A stretch of 55,829 nucleotides of DNA from Candidatus Dojkabacteria bacterium S2_J21 (lineage in GTDB: Bacteria; Patescibacteria; Dojkabacteria; SC72): the NCBI GenBank assembly GCA_019248085.1, contig JAEHHF010000004.1, positions 1 to 55,829 on the forward strand. Reading direction: 5' to 3'. Each line of letters opens with the position of its first letter. Position 1 is the first letter of the stretch. Under the pieces are notes generated by a model. The model ran no database searches, had not been told where the DNA came from, and saw only the letters and a program-made list of their open reading frames with translations. Of the stretch, positions 16,464 to 25,425 are shown one piece after another. The position numbers were made by a program, and so were the translations under genes.

Positions 16464-18068
16464 ATGCCTTCTGTACTATACCGAAAATATCGAGCCCAGA
16501 ACTTCGACCAGTTAATAGGGCAAGATCATATAACCAAGCTACTGAAGAATGCCATCAAAACGGATCAGATATCTCAAGCATATCTGTTTGTTGGCTCTAG
16601 GGGTACGGGAAAGACCAGTACTGCAAGAATACTTGCGAAGGCTGTTAATTGTCTTAAACCTAAGAATGATGGTAATCCATGTAATGAATGTAGTGTCTGT
16701 AAAGCTATCTCCAATGGTTCGATGATGGATTTAATTGAGATAGATGCAGCTTCAAACAGAGGTATAGATCAGATTAGAGAGTTGAAGGAGAAGATAGAAT
16801 TTTCACCATCCGAAGGTAAATACAAGGTATATATCATTGATGAGGTCCATATGCTTACGACTGAGGCTTTCAATGCCCTCCTGAAGACCCTAGAGGAGCC
16901 TCCTGCGCATGTAATCTTCATGTTGGCTACAACTGATGTGCATAAGCTTCCGCCTACGATTTTGTCGAGATGTCAGAGGTATGATTTTAGACTTGGTACA
17001 GATGTAGAAATATCAAAAATCATATCTAATGTATCTAAGGAAGAAGGTATTAGTATTGATGAGAAGGCATTGGCCCTGTTAGTACAAAATGCAAAAGGAA
17101 GCTACAGAGATGCACTTTCTTTACTTGATGTTGTTTACAGTGGTCAAGAGAAGGGGAAGAAACAGATTACAGAAGAAGAGGTAAGGAATATTTTGGGGTT
17201 GCCTGATTTTGACAAAGTAGCAATCTTACTTACTAGTTTGTCTGAGGGAGACGGGAAGAAAGCTTTGGAGATTGTTGAGAGTTTAGAAGAGAAAGGTGTA
17301 AATCTTCAACAGTTTACAAGCTATACGCTTTCAATATTGAGAGAGATATTGGTAGGAAAGATTAAGGGGAAATTAGACAAAGATTATGGAATGTTTAAGG
17401 ACTGGGATATTAGGATGATACATAGGGTAATCAACCTATTCTTGGAGGCTGAGAATCGTATTAAATATGCTAGTAATCAAGCATTAGTATTAGAGATGAT
17501 TATTCCTGAGATGATGAAGGATGTTCCTGTCCCAGAGAATGAGGTAAAGATTGTAAATACAGACGTTAAAAACAAGATAGCTCCACAGGAAGAACCAATC
17601 CCAAGTGAGGTAGCAGAAGATTCGGAAGAGGAAGAGGATAATGTAGATGGAGAAGAAGTATCGGTAGATGACATTAAAAAGAGATGGGAGAGTTTTGTAT
17701 TAGAGGTCAAGCCATTTAACAACCATCTCTATGCATTTTTAGAAAATGCGAAGGTTGTAGGATTCAATGAAGGCGTTTTGACCTTTGAAGTCCCATTCTC
17801 ATTCCACAAGGAGAGGATTGAAATACCTAAGAGCAGGGAAGTAATATCTTCCGTATTTAAGAAAGTATACGGTTGTTCATGCAAGATCGTATGTAATGTT
17901 AATGACAAGATGAAGTTAGCAAAGAAATCTGATGCTGAATTTGTGCTTAGAAATGTTCCTGTAGCACCGAAGAAAGAAGCTCCTAAAGAGGAGAAATCTG
18001 AGAAACAAAACTACTTTAAACCTAAGAAGGCTACGGCTGAAATAGAGGCAATCTTTGAAGGTATGTAG
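16464..18068 (+). CDS. dnaX: DNA polymerase III subunit gamma/tau
   Basis: Clamp-loader ATPase, 534 aa. N-terminal VLYRKYRAQNFDQLIGQ, Walker A GSRGTGKTSTA, zinc-binding Cys cluster (NPCNECSVC), Walker B IIDEVHM, sensor region LLKTLEEPPAHVIFMLATT and SRCQRYDF. The C-terminal third after about residue 370 is acidic and Lys-rich. It starts a conserved dnaX-ybaB-recR cassette. Confidence 0.97.
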   Translation: MPSVLYRKYRAQNFDQLIGQDHITKLLKNAIKTDQISQAYLFVGSRGTGKTSTARILAKAVNCLKPKNDGNPCNECSVCKAISNGSMMDLIEIDAASNRGIDQIRELKEKIEFSPSEGKYKVYIIDEVHMLTTEAFNALLKTLEEPPAHVIFMLATTDVHKLPPTILSRCQRYDFRLGTDVEISKIISNVSKEEGISIDEKALALLVQNAKGSYRDALSLLDVVYSGQEKGKKQITEEEVRNILGLPDFDKVAILLTSLSEGDGKKALEIVESLEEKGVNLQQFTSYTLSILREILVGKIKGKLDKDYGMFKDWDIRMIHRVINLFLEAENRIKYASNQALVLEMIIPEMMKDVPVPENEVKIVNTDVKNKIAPQEEPIPSEVAEDSEEEEDNVDGEEVSVDDIKKRWESFVLEVKPFNNHLYAFLENAKVVGFNEGVLTFEVPFSFHKERIEIPKSREVISSVFKKVYGCSCKIVCNVNDKMKLAKKSDAEFVLRNVPVAPKKEAPKEEKSEKQNYFKPKKATAEIEAIFEGM

Positions 18069-18111
18069 TTTTACGATATAATATCCTTGTTTACTTTATA
18101 CTATTACAATC

Positions 18112-18408
18112 ATGATAAACCCAGTTAAGCTCTTACAGATGCAAAATGAAGCTAAGAAGATGCAGAATAAGATGCGTGAGAAGAAGATAAAAGGTGAGTC
18201 TAAGAATGGAATGATCATAATCTTTATGAACGGTGCTCAGGAGTTCGAAGATATATATATTGATGAACAATATTTGGATCCAGATATGGGTGGAGCAATC
18301 AAGAATGGCCTCAAGGAGGCATTTAAGGATTACCAGAAGAAATTACAGAAGGATATGGCACAGGATGTTGATATGGAACAGATTCAAAAATTGTTTGGTA
18401 ATAAATAA
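18112..18408 (+). CDS. ybaB: YbaB/EbfC nucleoid-associated protein
   Basis: Small DNA-binding protein, 98 aa. The order dnaX-ybaB-recR supports the call, as do the N-terminal helix with QNEAKKMQNKM and the DPDMGGAIKNGLKEAFKDYQ segment. A TATACT at 18097-18102 ends 9 nt before the ATG, so an internal near-leaderless start is possible. Its stop overlaps the recR ATG by 1 nt. Confidence 0.88.
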   Translation: MINPVKLLQMQNEAKKMQNKMREKKIKGESKNGMIIIFMNGAQEFEDIYIDEQYLDPDMGGAIKNGLKEAFKDYQKKLQKDMAQDVDMEQIQKLFGNK

Positions 18409-19031
18409 TGTCAGTACTTCCTAAGTCAGTAGAAAATGTAATTAATGAGTTTAGTAGATTACCAGGGGTAGGTCCTAAGTCTGCTTCGAGGATGACATAT
18501 CACTATCTCAGATCTTCCAAGTTAGATGCTACTAAGCTAGCTAATGCTCTGATTGCAATGGAATCAGATGTAATGAACTGTAAGAAATGTTTCAATGTTA
18601 GTGACAAGGAGGTATGTGATATATGTTCTGGTAAATTAAGAAAGCAGGACAAACTTTGTGTTGTAGAAGAACCTCTTGATGTGGTTGCCTTTGAGAATTC
18701 TGGTATCTTCGATGGTTTGTACTTTGTTCTCGGTGGGGTTATATCTCCTGCGGAGGGTATCGGTGAGGAAGAGATTAGGTTTAAGGAATTGAAGGCTAGG
18801 GTGGATGAATTGTTAGAGGGTTGTGATTCCTTAGAGGTTATTGTTGCTACTAATCCTAGTTTAGAGGGTGAGGCTACTGCTAGCTATATTATTGATCTGT
18901 TTAAATCTGAACTTAAAGAGGAAAAGATAAAGATTACTAGATTGGCCATGGGATTACCTACTGGGGCAGATTTAGAATATGCAGATAGACTAACATTAAA
19001 AAGGGCTTTAGAAGGAAGAAGAGGGATTTAA
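18408..19031 (+). CDS. recR: Recombination protein RecR
   Basis: RecFOR pathway mediator, 207 aa. Helix-hairpin-helix RLPGVGPKSASRMTYH, C4 zinc finger (CKKC..CDIC), Toprim domain (LCVVEEPLDV, VIVATNPSLEGEATASYI) and C-terminal TRLAMGLPTGADLEYADRLT. Length is normal. It is coupled to ybaB by a 1-nt overlap and faces the gene at 19032 with no gap. Confidence 0.97.
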   Translation: MSVLPKSVENVINEFSRLPGVGPKSASRMTYHYLRSSKLDATKLANALIAMESDVMNCKKCFNVSDKEVCDICSGKLRKQDKLCVVEEPLDVVAFENSGIFDGLYFVLGGVISPAEGIGEEEIRFKELKARVDELLEGCDSLEVIVATNPSLEGEATASYIIDLFKSELKEEKIKITRLAMGLPTGADLEYADRLTLKRALEGRRGI

Positions 19032-19850
19032 CTATTCTGACTTTAGCAAATCATCTGTTAATTGAGCAAGAGAATTTATGGTAGTTTCAATACCTGGACG
19101 ACCATTGATTTCTGCACGAGTATTTTTGATATAGAAGTTGGTAATATCTTGATATCTTTGTGTGTCCTCAATATTTTTCTGTATTCTATTATTAAGTTCT
19201 TTTTCTGATATCACGGCTCTATCAGACATTTCACCTTGGCATTGATCCAAGCTATCTGGTAATACAGTGAAGTTGACGATTTGAAATTCATCTTGAGGTA
19301 TTAGTTGATTAAGCGTTACTGCACCATTAATCTCTGTTCTGATAACTGGGATGCTCCAAGTATCGTCACCCATTATCAGTGAACTCTTGGGGAGGCCGTA
19401 GAAAGACTCATGATGAGCATCACTTTCTATTAATTGATATTCTAGTCTTAAATTGTTGTGATAGTTTTCTTCTGTTTGATCTGAAGGTCTCATCCATCTC
19501 ATCCAAACATATGCATTTTCAGGTTCTAAGGTTGCGAGACCTTTTTCTTGGAAGTCTTTGAGTATTTGATTGTGTTGCTCGCGTGTTAGGGCGGTACTGG
19601 CGATTTCTTTTAATCTGGCCCCATCTTCTGCCCTTATCGCATTGAATCTACGAAGTCTTGCTGTGGCTGTAACAATATGGGTGAATTTGTTGAGTGTCAT
19701 CATTTCACACATGATTCTGTCTTTCCCTGCTCCTGATGCACCAATGAGTATGCCAACGAGTTGGCGATTATTTCTGGGTAGTAATTCTATTCCCTTGTAG
19801 ATATTTGGATATATTTCTAGTCCTGGTATCTCAATGATCCCTGTTTCCAT
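19032..19850 (-). CDS. Guanylate-kinase-like P-loop protein, divergent
   Basis: Unrecognised 272-aa protein with a P-loop GASGAGKD (37-44) followed after about 20 residues by TATARLRRFNAIRAEDG, comparable to the nucleotide-binding TTRxxRxGExxG segment of GMP kinases. Near the C-terminus EKELNNRIQKNIEDTQRYQD resembles the late helix of GMP kinase, and the intermediate Arg-rich segment fits a kinase lid. The GMP-binding residues are not conserved enough for a GMP-kinase call; nucleotide kinase-like of unknown substrate is safer. It has its own promoter (ATGACA 19887-19892, 18 nt, TATAAT 19863-19868 on the minus strand), divergent from cysS. Confidence 0.55.
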   Translation of the reverse strand: METGIIEIPGLEIYPNIYKGIELLPRNNRQLVGILIGASGAGKDRIMCEMMTLNKFTHIVTATARLRRFNAIRAEDGARLKEIASTALTREQHNQILKDFQEKGLATLEPENAYVWMRWMRPSDQTEENYHNNLRLEYQLIESDAHHESFYGLPKSSLIMGDDTWSIPVIRTEINGAVTLNQLIPQDEFQIVNFTVLPDSLDQCQGEMSDRAVISEKELNNRIQKNIEDTQRYQDITNFYIKNTRAEINGRPGIETTINSLAQLTDDLLKSE

Positions 19851-19903
19851 ATATTACTAGCTATTATACAGTTGTAAGAGGCATCCTGTCATGTTTTTAA
19901 TTA

Positions 19904-19912
19904 TGATATAAT
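19904..19912 (+). promoter_or_regulatory. Extended -10 of cysS (leaderless)
   Basis: TGATATAAT ends 7 nt before the cysS ATG. Transcription would start at or within 1 nt of the start codon. Confidence 0.65.
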
Positions 19913-19919
19913 CAAAATT

Positions 19920-21356
19920 ATGAAACTCTACTCAACACTAGATCGAAAAATTGTAGATATCCAAACCATTAAAGATAACGAAATCTCAATATACAGTTGC
20001 GGACCAACGGTATATTACAGAATGCACTTAGGAAACATTAGGGCATATATAAACTGGGATATAATGCATAGAGCATTCAAATACCTAGGTTACAATGTAA
20101 AAAGAGTGATGAACTTCACAGACGTAGGCCATATGAGTCATGACGAAGACTTTGGAGAAGACAAGATGGATATGGAAGCAAGCAAGGAAGGTATAAGGGC
20201 CATAGATGTAGCAAACAAATATATAGATACAGTATTAGAAGATTTCAAAGCACTAAATATCCTTACACCAAGTGGAGATGTCATATCTAGAGATCTAGAT
20301 TACAAATATGTAGAGAAATATGGATGGATGAGAGCAACCAATATGATTCCTGAAATCATATCCATTATTCAGAAAATGGAAGCAAATGGATATACCTACG
20401 AAACAGAGAAAGCATTGTATTTTGATGTTGCCAAAGTTCCTGACTACACCATATTCACAGGACAGAAATTAGAAGAGAAGAAGGTAGGAGACAGAGAAGA
20501 GGTAGTAGTAGACGCTAACAAAAAGAATCCCGCAGATTTTGTACTTTGGATGAAGATGGTCGGCAAGTATGAAAACCATGATATGCATTGGAGTTCACCA
20601 TGGGGCGAAGGATTCCCAGGATGGCATATTGAATGTTCTGCAATGGGTAACAAAGCATTTGGAGAACATTTTGATATACATACAGGAGGAGTAGACCATA
20701 TCTCTGTACATCATACAAATGAGAGGGCACAGAATATTGGGGCATTGGGACAACCTATGGTTAAATACTGGGTACACAATGAATGGGTAGTAACTAAAGA
20801 TGATGCTAAATTAGCCAAAAGTGATGGCAACGCAGATACCTTACCAGAGGCCTTAGCCCAAGGATTTGATGCTTTAGATATTCGATACCTCTTTGCATCT
20901 GTTAACTACCATACTAGGCTACAGTTCTCTACAGAGGCTCTAAAGGGTGCTCAGAATGCCAGACTCAGTCTCAACAAGAAGGTCAAGGAATTAGAAGACA
21001 AGAGCGGTAAGGTCATACCAAGATATATTGGTAGATTTAAGAATGCATTAGAGAACAATCTAAATATGTCCGAGGTACTATCGATCTTAAATGAGATGTT
21101 AAAGAGTAAGGAAGACAAAGCAGATATCCTAGCTACAGTATTGGATTTTGACAGAGTATTGGGATTGAATTTGAACAACATTAAGGATTACAGTGTGGTT
21201 ATAGCAGATGAACAGATTGAGGAATATGCAAGAGAAAGAGATACTGCTAGAGCAGAGAAGAGGTATGAGGATGCAGACAAATTTAGAAAATTGATTGAAG
21301 AAGCAGGATTTAAAGTCTTTGATACACCAGAGGGAACAAAATATGCAAAATACTAA
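19920..21356 (+). CDS. cysS: Cysteinyl-tRNA synthetase
   Basis: Class I aaRS, 478 aa, normal length. CGPTVYYRMHLGNIRAY carries the zinc-binding Cys and the HLGN version of the HIGH motif; WSSPWGEGFPGWHIECSAM and GGVDHISVHHTNE supply the other zinc ligands; KLAKSDGN is the KMSKS loop. No Shine-Dalgarno site is present. The last 14 nt overlap the likely start of rnhC. Confidence 0.98.
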   Translation: MKLYSTLDRKIVDIQTIKDNEISIYSCGPTVYYRMHLGNIRAYINWDIMHRAFKYLGYNVKRVMNFTDVGHMSHDEDFGEDKMDMEASKEGIRAIDVANKYIDTVLEDFKALNILTPSGDVISRDLDYKYVEKYGWMRATNMIPEIISIIQKMEANGYTYETEKALYFDVAKVPDYTIFTGQKLEEKKVGDREEVVVDANKKNPADFVLWMKMVGKYENHDMHWSSPWGEGFPGWHIECSAMGNKAFGEHFDIHTGGVDHISVHHTNERAQNIGALGQPMVKYWVHNEWVVTKDDAKLAKSDGNADTLPEALAQGFDALDIRYLFASVNYHTRLQFSTEALKGAQNARLSLNKKVKELEDKSGKVIPRYIGRFKNALENNLNMSEVLSILNEMLKSKEDKADILATVLDFDRVLGLNLNNIKDYSVVIADEQIEEYARERDTARAEKRYEDADKFRKLIEEAGFKVFDTPEGTKYAKY

Positions 21357-22221
21357 AACTGTACAACTAACACATATTCAAGAAGAAAATATTAAGGATA
21401 TACTTCTTAAACTGAAGTGGAGAGAAGAAAAGTCTAACAATGAATATGTAAAGCTTCGAATGAAGAGCTATCTTGGTTCTGCAGCTATGTTGTATACCAG
21501 TGGCAAATTGGTACTCCAGGGTAATGAAGATTTCTCAAATATCTTAGGTGAGGCATCAGAGGTAGGAAACAAAACGTTAGTTCCTCATTTGGGTGTAGAT
21601 GAGGTAGGGAAGGGTGATTACTTTGGTCCTCTAGTTGTAGTCTCATGTTTTGTAGATAGCGAGAATGTAAAACTTTTTGAAAGTGTTGGTGTAGGAGATT
21701 CAAAAAAATTCTCGGACAAAAAGATTATGGAGATGTATGAGCAATTGAAAAATTATGAATACTACTATGCAAGTGTTGTTATGCCTTCTGAGTATTCTGA
21801 ATTACAAAAAGAAACGGGTAATGTTGCAATATTGTTAGCTAGACAGCATTCCAAGGTAATTGAAATGGGCTTAGGAGATCTTAAATCTAAGAATATTGAA
21901 TGTAATACCGTGGTTATTGATCAGTTTTCGAATAGCAAGAGTAGAATCTTAAACGAGTTAGGAAAATTCGGAAAGGTTGCAGAGATAGAGCAATTCCATA
22001 AGGGGGAGTCTGATATTGCGGTAGCAGCGGCTTCTGTTTTGGCTAGAGGTGTATTTTTGGAGGAAATGGAAAAGATGTGTAAGGCTTTTAATTTTGATTT
22101 CCCAAAGGGTGCGACTCATGTCATTGGTAAGGGTCGAGAATTTGTTAAGAAATTTGGGATGGATGAGCTGAGAAATGTTGCTAAGATATCGTTTAAAACG
22201 ACTAAAGATGTAAGAATCTAA
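21343..22221 (+). CDS. rnhC: Ribonuclease HIII
   Basis: Degrades RNA in RNA-DNA hybrids. The HIII type is shown by the N-terminal TBP-like domain (about 1-75) and the catalytic block GVDEVGKGDYFGPLVV, in which DEVGKGD replaces the DEAGRG of RNase HII, plus VGDSKKFSDK and FHKGESDIAVAAASVLAR. I chose ATG 21343, not the upstream ATG at 21295 inside cysS: AGAGGGA precedes it at a good distance, and the extra 16 residues are cysS sequence in another frame. Length 292 aa. Confidence 0.95.
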   Translation: MQNTKTVQLTHIQEENIKDILLKLKWREEKSNNEYVKLRMKSYLGSAAMLYTSGKLVLQGNEDFSNILGEASEVGNKTLVPHLGVDEVGKGDYFGPLVVVSCFVDSENVKLFESVGVGDSKKFSDKKIMEMYEQLKNYEYYYASVVMPSEYSELQKETGNVAILLARQHSKVIEMGLGDLKSKNIECNTVVIDQFSNSKSRILNELGKFGKVAEIEQFHKGESDIAVAAASVLARGVFLEEMEKMCKAFNFDFPKGATHVIGKGREFVKKFGMDELRNVAKISFKTTKDVRI

Positions 22222-23135
22222 GAAGCATTCTTCTTCCTGTCTGACTGTATTGATTTCATTAGTATAATTATCATGAGTACGACTACGAGTAATATTGCCA
22301 TGAAGGTGTAGTTTGAGTTTTGAGATATTTCCTTGACTATGGAATTTTGATCTATGCCGTTGTAGAATCTCCCTACAATTTTTCTTCCAAACAGTATATC
22401 CGATATATGCCATTTTTTGATTGTCACTGTTTCCTCAATTTTGTCTCTAGGATAGACTTTCTTGTTAGCAGTATTAATCTGTTGATATCCAGGAGAATAC
22501 GAGCTTTTACTGTCAAAGACCTGGATCTCTCCTAATGGTTGTAGTACATAACTAGTATTATTCTGATATATATATTTTACGACGAGAGGTTTTAAGAATG
22601 GTATTCCTGGGTCGATGATTTCCAATGTTATTTGTGCAAAATCAGTCTTAATTTGGAGTGGTAATGTCTCTTGCTGTTCTACAATATGTATTGTTACAAG
22701 TTGCGACAGGGTTTCTACCGTGTCCAAAGGGTTCTTCTGGTTAATGAATCCTGGATTAACTGTTTTGTTAAATATTATTAGATTGAAATATGTTCCAGGG
22801 GATAGGTTAGTTGGTGGTTTAATTTCATAGTTAAGGGTTAAGATTCCTTGTGGTTGTACAGTATATGTTTCTCTATCCATCAAAATGAAGAGTGTTTGCT
22901 CACTAGTTATGAGTTGTAGTGTTTTCGCATCATATGCTGAAACAGAAGGGGAGAGGGTAATTATGTCCGAGCCTTCATTTTTGAATGTTACATTACCAGT
23001 AGTTTTTGATCCTGCTGTTATGGTCTTCTCATATATCGAAGGAGTTACAGTGCCAGCGTAAATATTTGAAGGGAAAATATATGGAATCCCTAAAATGCAA
23101 AGGATTGTGAGGGATAGCAATATTCTTAATTTCAT
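22218..23135 (-). CDS. Secreted membrane-anchored protein, DUF916-like
   Basis: Unknown 305-aa protein with a signal peptide (KLRILLSLTILCILGIP), two beta-rich extracellular domains (TAGSKTTGNVTFKNEGS; LSPGTYFNLIIFNK) and a C-terminal membrane helix (FMAILLVVVLMIIILM) with basic tail. It is a distant relative of the neighbour upstream, and both resemble the DUF916-type envelope proteins found with WxL proteins in Firmicutes. I start at ATG 23135, which overlaps the upstream stop as ATGA and opens directly with the signal peptide. It overlaps the convergent rnhC by 4 nt. Confidence 0.62.
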   Translation of the reverse strand: MKLRILLSLTILCILGIPYIFPSNIYAGTVTPSIYEKTITAGSKTTGNVTFKNEGSDIITLSPSVSAYDAKTLQLITSEQTLFILMDRETYTVQPQGILTLNYEIKPPTNLSPGTYFNLIIFNKTVNPGFINQKNPLDTVETLSQLVTIHIVEQQETLPLQIKTDFAQITLEIIDPGIPFLKPLVVKYIYQNNTSYVLQPLGEIQVFDSKSSYSPGYQQINTANKKVYPRDKIEETVTIKKWHISDILFGRKIVGRFYNGIDQNSIVKEISQNSNYTFMAILLVVVLMIIILMKSIQSDRKKNAS

Positions 23136-24118
23136 CGAGGTAGTGAGTGAGTTACTTTCTTCTTCTTTTTGCTGACTTTTACTATGACGACGAGGGTAAT
23201 GATAAATACCAAAGCTAACAATATTATTCTCCATGGAATTATCCAGAAGGAGATCTCAGATGTTAGAGGCGAAAATCCTGGTTGGAATGTTCGATATGTA
23301 GCAATTAGGTTAGCTTTGATCGGGCCCAAGACGATAGCTTTGTCTTTAGTCAAAAAAGAACCCAAATTCCATGAAGTTTCGTAGTTACCAGTGTTATCTC
23401 TTAATATACTCTGGTTGTTAGCATTAAACGGTATTCTAGTTATTTCCTGATTAAAAATATTTGTAAGAACAATTTCTCCTACTGGAGTTATATGTGTATC
23501 GCCAAGATTTTTAATTCGTGTATCAAAGGTCAGGGTAGGGTATTCATAGAAGTTTTTAGGCGTAGAGAAGTCTAAGAGTTCTGCATTTTCAACAAACTCA
23601 TTTCCTATCTTAATGAGGATTGGCATCCCTGCTGTCAGAGTAGTAATTGCACCCGTACCAGTCAGCTCAGCCTCATTCTCAGACATGAAAGCAATCATCA
23701 CTGTATATTCTCCCTTGGTTGCATCTTTGGGTACATTAATCTCGTAATATATTTTGACATTTTTGTTAGGTACTAATTCTAATTTTGTGGTGCTAGCAGT
23801 TAGCCATGAAGTCGCTGTGTAGAGAGATTTAGCCTCCTGTTCTTCTGTTAGGATTACAGCAGTACCGGGTTGATTTTCTACTTGTCTGAATCCTCGGAGA
23901 ATGACATCGTAATTTATGGTTTTCTCGGAGAGATTCCATGCTACCAATTCCCCGTTATATTTTTGTCCAGGAGAGAGTTGCAGCTTTTCAGAAGTAGGTG
24001 CGGTACCAATGGAAATAGATTCTGCAAATGTGGGTTTAGCTAAAACAAAAAAAGATATCGAAAGAATGAAGAAGGATACAAGCGTTGTATATAATGTAGA
24101 TGTATATTTATTTTTCAT
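23132..24118 (-). CDS. Secreted membrane-anchored DUF916-like protein
   Basis: 328 aa: signal peptide ending near FAES, an N-terminal domain with LSPGQKYNGELVAWNLSEK and the GFRQVENQPG region, a second beta domain (KGEYTVMIAFMSENE, TAGMPILIKIG) and a C-terminal membrane helix (IILLALVFIITLVVIVKV) followed by KKKKK. The order of two immunoglobulin-like domains plus a membrane helix matches DUF916/DUF3324 proteins, which in Gram-positives bind peptidoglycan and hold WxL proteins. Here it lies 3 nt downstream of a secreted protein of the tandem pair, so a similar scaffold role is reasonable inference. Family match is by pattern only. Confidence 0.62.
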   Translation of the reverse strand: MKNKYTSTLYTTLVSFFILSISFFVLAKPTFAESISIGTAPTSEKLQLSPGQKYNGELVAWNLSEKTINYDVILRGFRQVENQPGTAVILTEEQEAKSLYTATSWLTASTTKLELVPNKNVKIYYEINVPKDATKGEYTVMIAFMSENEAELTGTGAITTLTAGMPILIKIGNEFVENAELLDFSTPKNFYEYPTLTFDTRIKNLGDTHITPVGEIVLTNIFNQEITRIPFNANNQSILRDNTGNYETSWNLGSFLTKDKAIVLGPIKANLIATYRTFQPGFSPLTSEISFWIIPWRIILLALVFIITLVVIVKVSKKKKKVTHSLPR

Positions 24119-24121
24119 ATT

Positions 24122-25258
24122 CTAGTAATAACCACCACAGACAAAGATAACGCTTTCAGAGTATGATCCTGCTACAGCAGTAGCCCCTGCGCTAGCACCG
24201 TATGTAACTGTTGAGCTTTCTGAGGAACCTTGCGCTCCATTTTGGTACAGGATTAATTGTGCTCCTGCCGATGTTCTATCTAATGCTCCAAAAACACCAA
24301 CAGTTGAATCGACAAAATCTGTGCTTACATATGCTCCAGAGCCACCTGCATCTGGATCGGAGAGAGTCATTCCAAAACCTTCAGCTCCAACACCTCTTAA
24401 ATCGATTGTTGTACTACCTGTAGACGCTAATAGGTCGTAAGTAACAGTTGATTTGTAAAGACCAGCATCCGTAGATCCATCTCCCGTACCGTATGCGGCC
24501 CAGTAGTAACCACCTGTTGTGGTTGCAGTACTAGTGGTGATGGTGTGTGTAACTGTAGCAAAAGAACCACCTGGGTACAAAGAACCAAGATTTACAGCAT
24601 TAGAACTGATACTACAGCTAACGGAAGGTACTGCAGATACTGTAGCAGATACCACAACGGTATCATTTGTAATCAAATTTACTTTAAATGTACTTGAATC
24701 AATAGTCGCGCCACTTTGTGCTGCGATTGTTACTTCATGATCTCCTGTTGTATCATCCGTACCAATAACACCGGCGGTAGTACCATTTGCAATTTTAACA
24801 CCATATGTAGTACCAGCAGTTAATACGCCAACACTTGATATTGTTATTTTATCTACTGATCCAGCACCAGAACCTTGTACGCATGCTGCACTTAGGGTCC
24901 CAGAGGTAGGCAAGACTGCATCAATAGCCCAGTTCGTAGCTGCTAGGTCTGCGGCAGAAGATGATACGGCGGTAACCGTCAAGTTTCCAGCGGTTCTACA
25001 CCACAAAGCATCATCAGCGTCAGGGAACGCAATAGTGACAGTTCCGGCAGTAGGGATAGTTTGGCCTGTATCTATAGCTAAGATATATTCTATGGTATTA
25101 GGTGCTGTTCCATTAACATTCGCCTGTATTCTACTTAAGAAAAGATATGCTGCAGTAAGTGAACCTGCATGAGATGTAAAAACGGGAGAGAAGATAATGA
25201 AGAAGGTAGTGAGTGCAATAATTGCAATACCACTTGAGACTAAACCGATCTTTTTCAT
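24122..25258 (-). CDS. Secreted surface protein A2 (tandem paralogue)
   Basis: 378 aa with a signal peptide or N-terminal anchor (VSSGIAIIALTTFFIIF) and a long Ala/Gly/Ser/Thr-rich, beta-strand-rich body. It is a near-duplicate of 25426-26565: DTGQTIPTAGTV, SSSAADLAATNWAIDAVLP, SNAVNLGSLYPGGS and SYSESVIFVCGGYY occur in both. The C-terminal YSES[VI].FV motif is shared with 26651-27853. No sorting signal is present, so it is secreted or held by partners such as the DUF916-like proteins encoded immediately downstream. Richer in G and C than its neighbours because of its residue content. Function unknown. Confidence 0.7.
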   Translation of the reverse strand: MKKIGLVSSGIAIIALTTFFIIFSPVFTSHAGSLTAAYLFLSRIQANVNGTAPNTIEYILAIDTGQTIPTAGTVTIAFPDADDALWCRTAGNLTVTAVSSSAADLAATNWAIDAVLPTSGTLSAACVQGSGAGSVDKITISSVGVLTAGTTYGVKIANGTTAGVIGTDDTTGDHEVTIAAQSGATIDSSTFKVNLITNDTVVVSATVSAVPSVSCSISSNAVNLGSLYPGGSFATVTHTITTSTATTTGGYYWAAYGTGDGSTDAGLYKSTVTYDLLASTGSTTIDLRGVGAEGFGMTLSDPDAGGSGAYVSTDFVDSTVGVFGALDRTSAGAQLILYQNGAQGSSESSTVTYGASAGATAVAGSYSESVIFVCGGYY

Positions 25259-25298
25259 ATATTTTGGGCAAGTAAGAATTAAAATTCTCTATATACAA

Positions 25299-25322
25299 AT
25301 ACAATTTAATATCAAATTGTAT
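25299..25322 (-). terminator. Hairpin between the two surface-protein paralogues
   Basis: Perfect 9-bp stem ATACAATTT/AAATTGTAT, nested in a wider AT-rich palindrome (ATTCTCTAT ... ATAGAGAGAAT, about 25283-25349). It lies downstream of the 25426 gene on the minus strand. Possible terminator or processing site; the U-tract is poor. Confidence 0.45.
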
Positions 25323-25425
25323 GTTTTGTCAAATAATAATAGAGAGAATATATTTATCTAATATATATGTAAAGTTAATCAATGTTATCATCCAATTGAA
25401 ACCGGAGTAATATAAACATGGAGAA

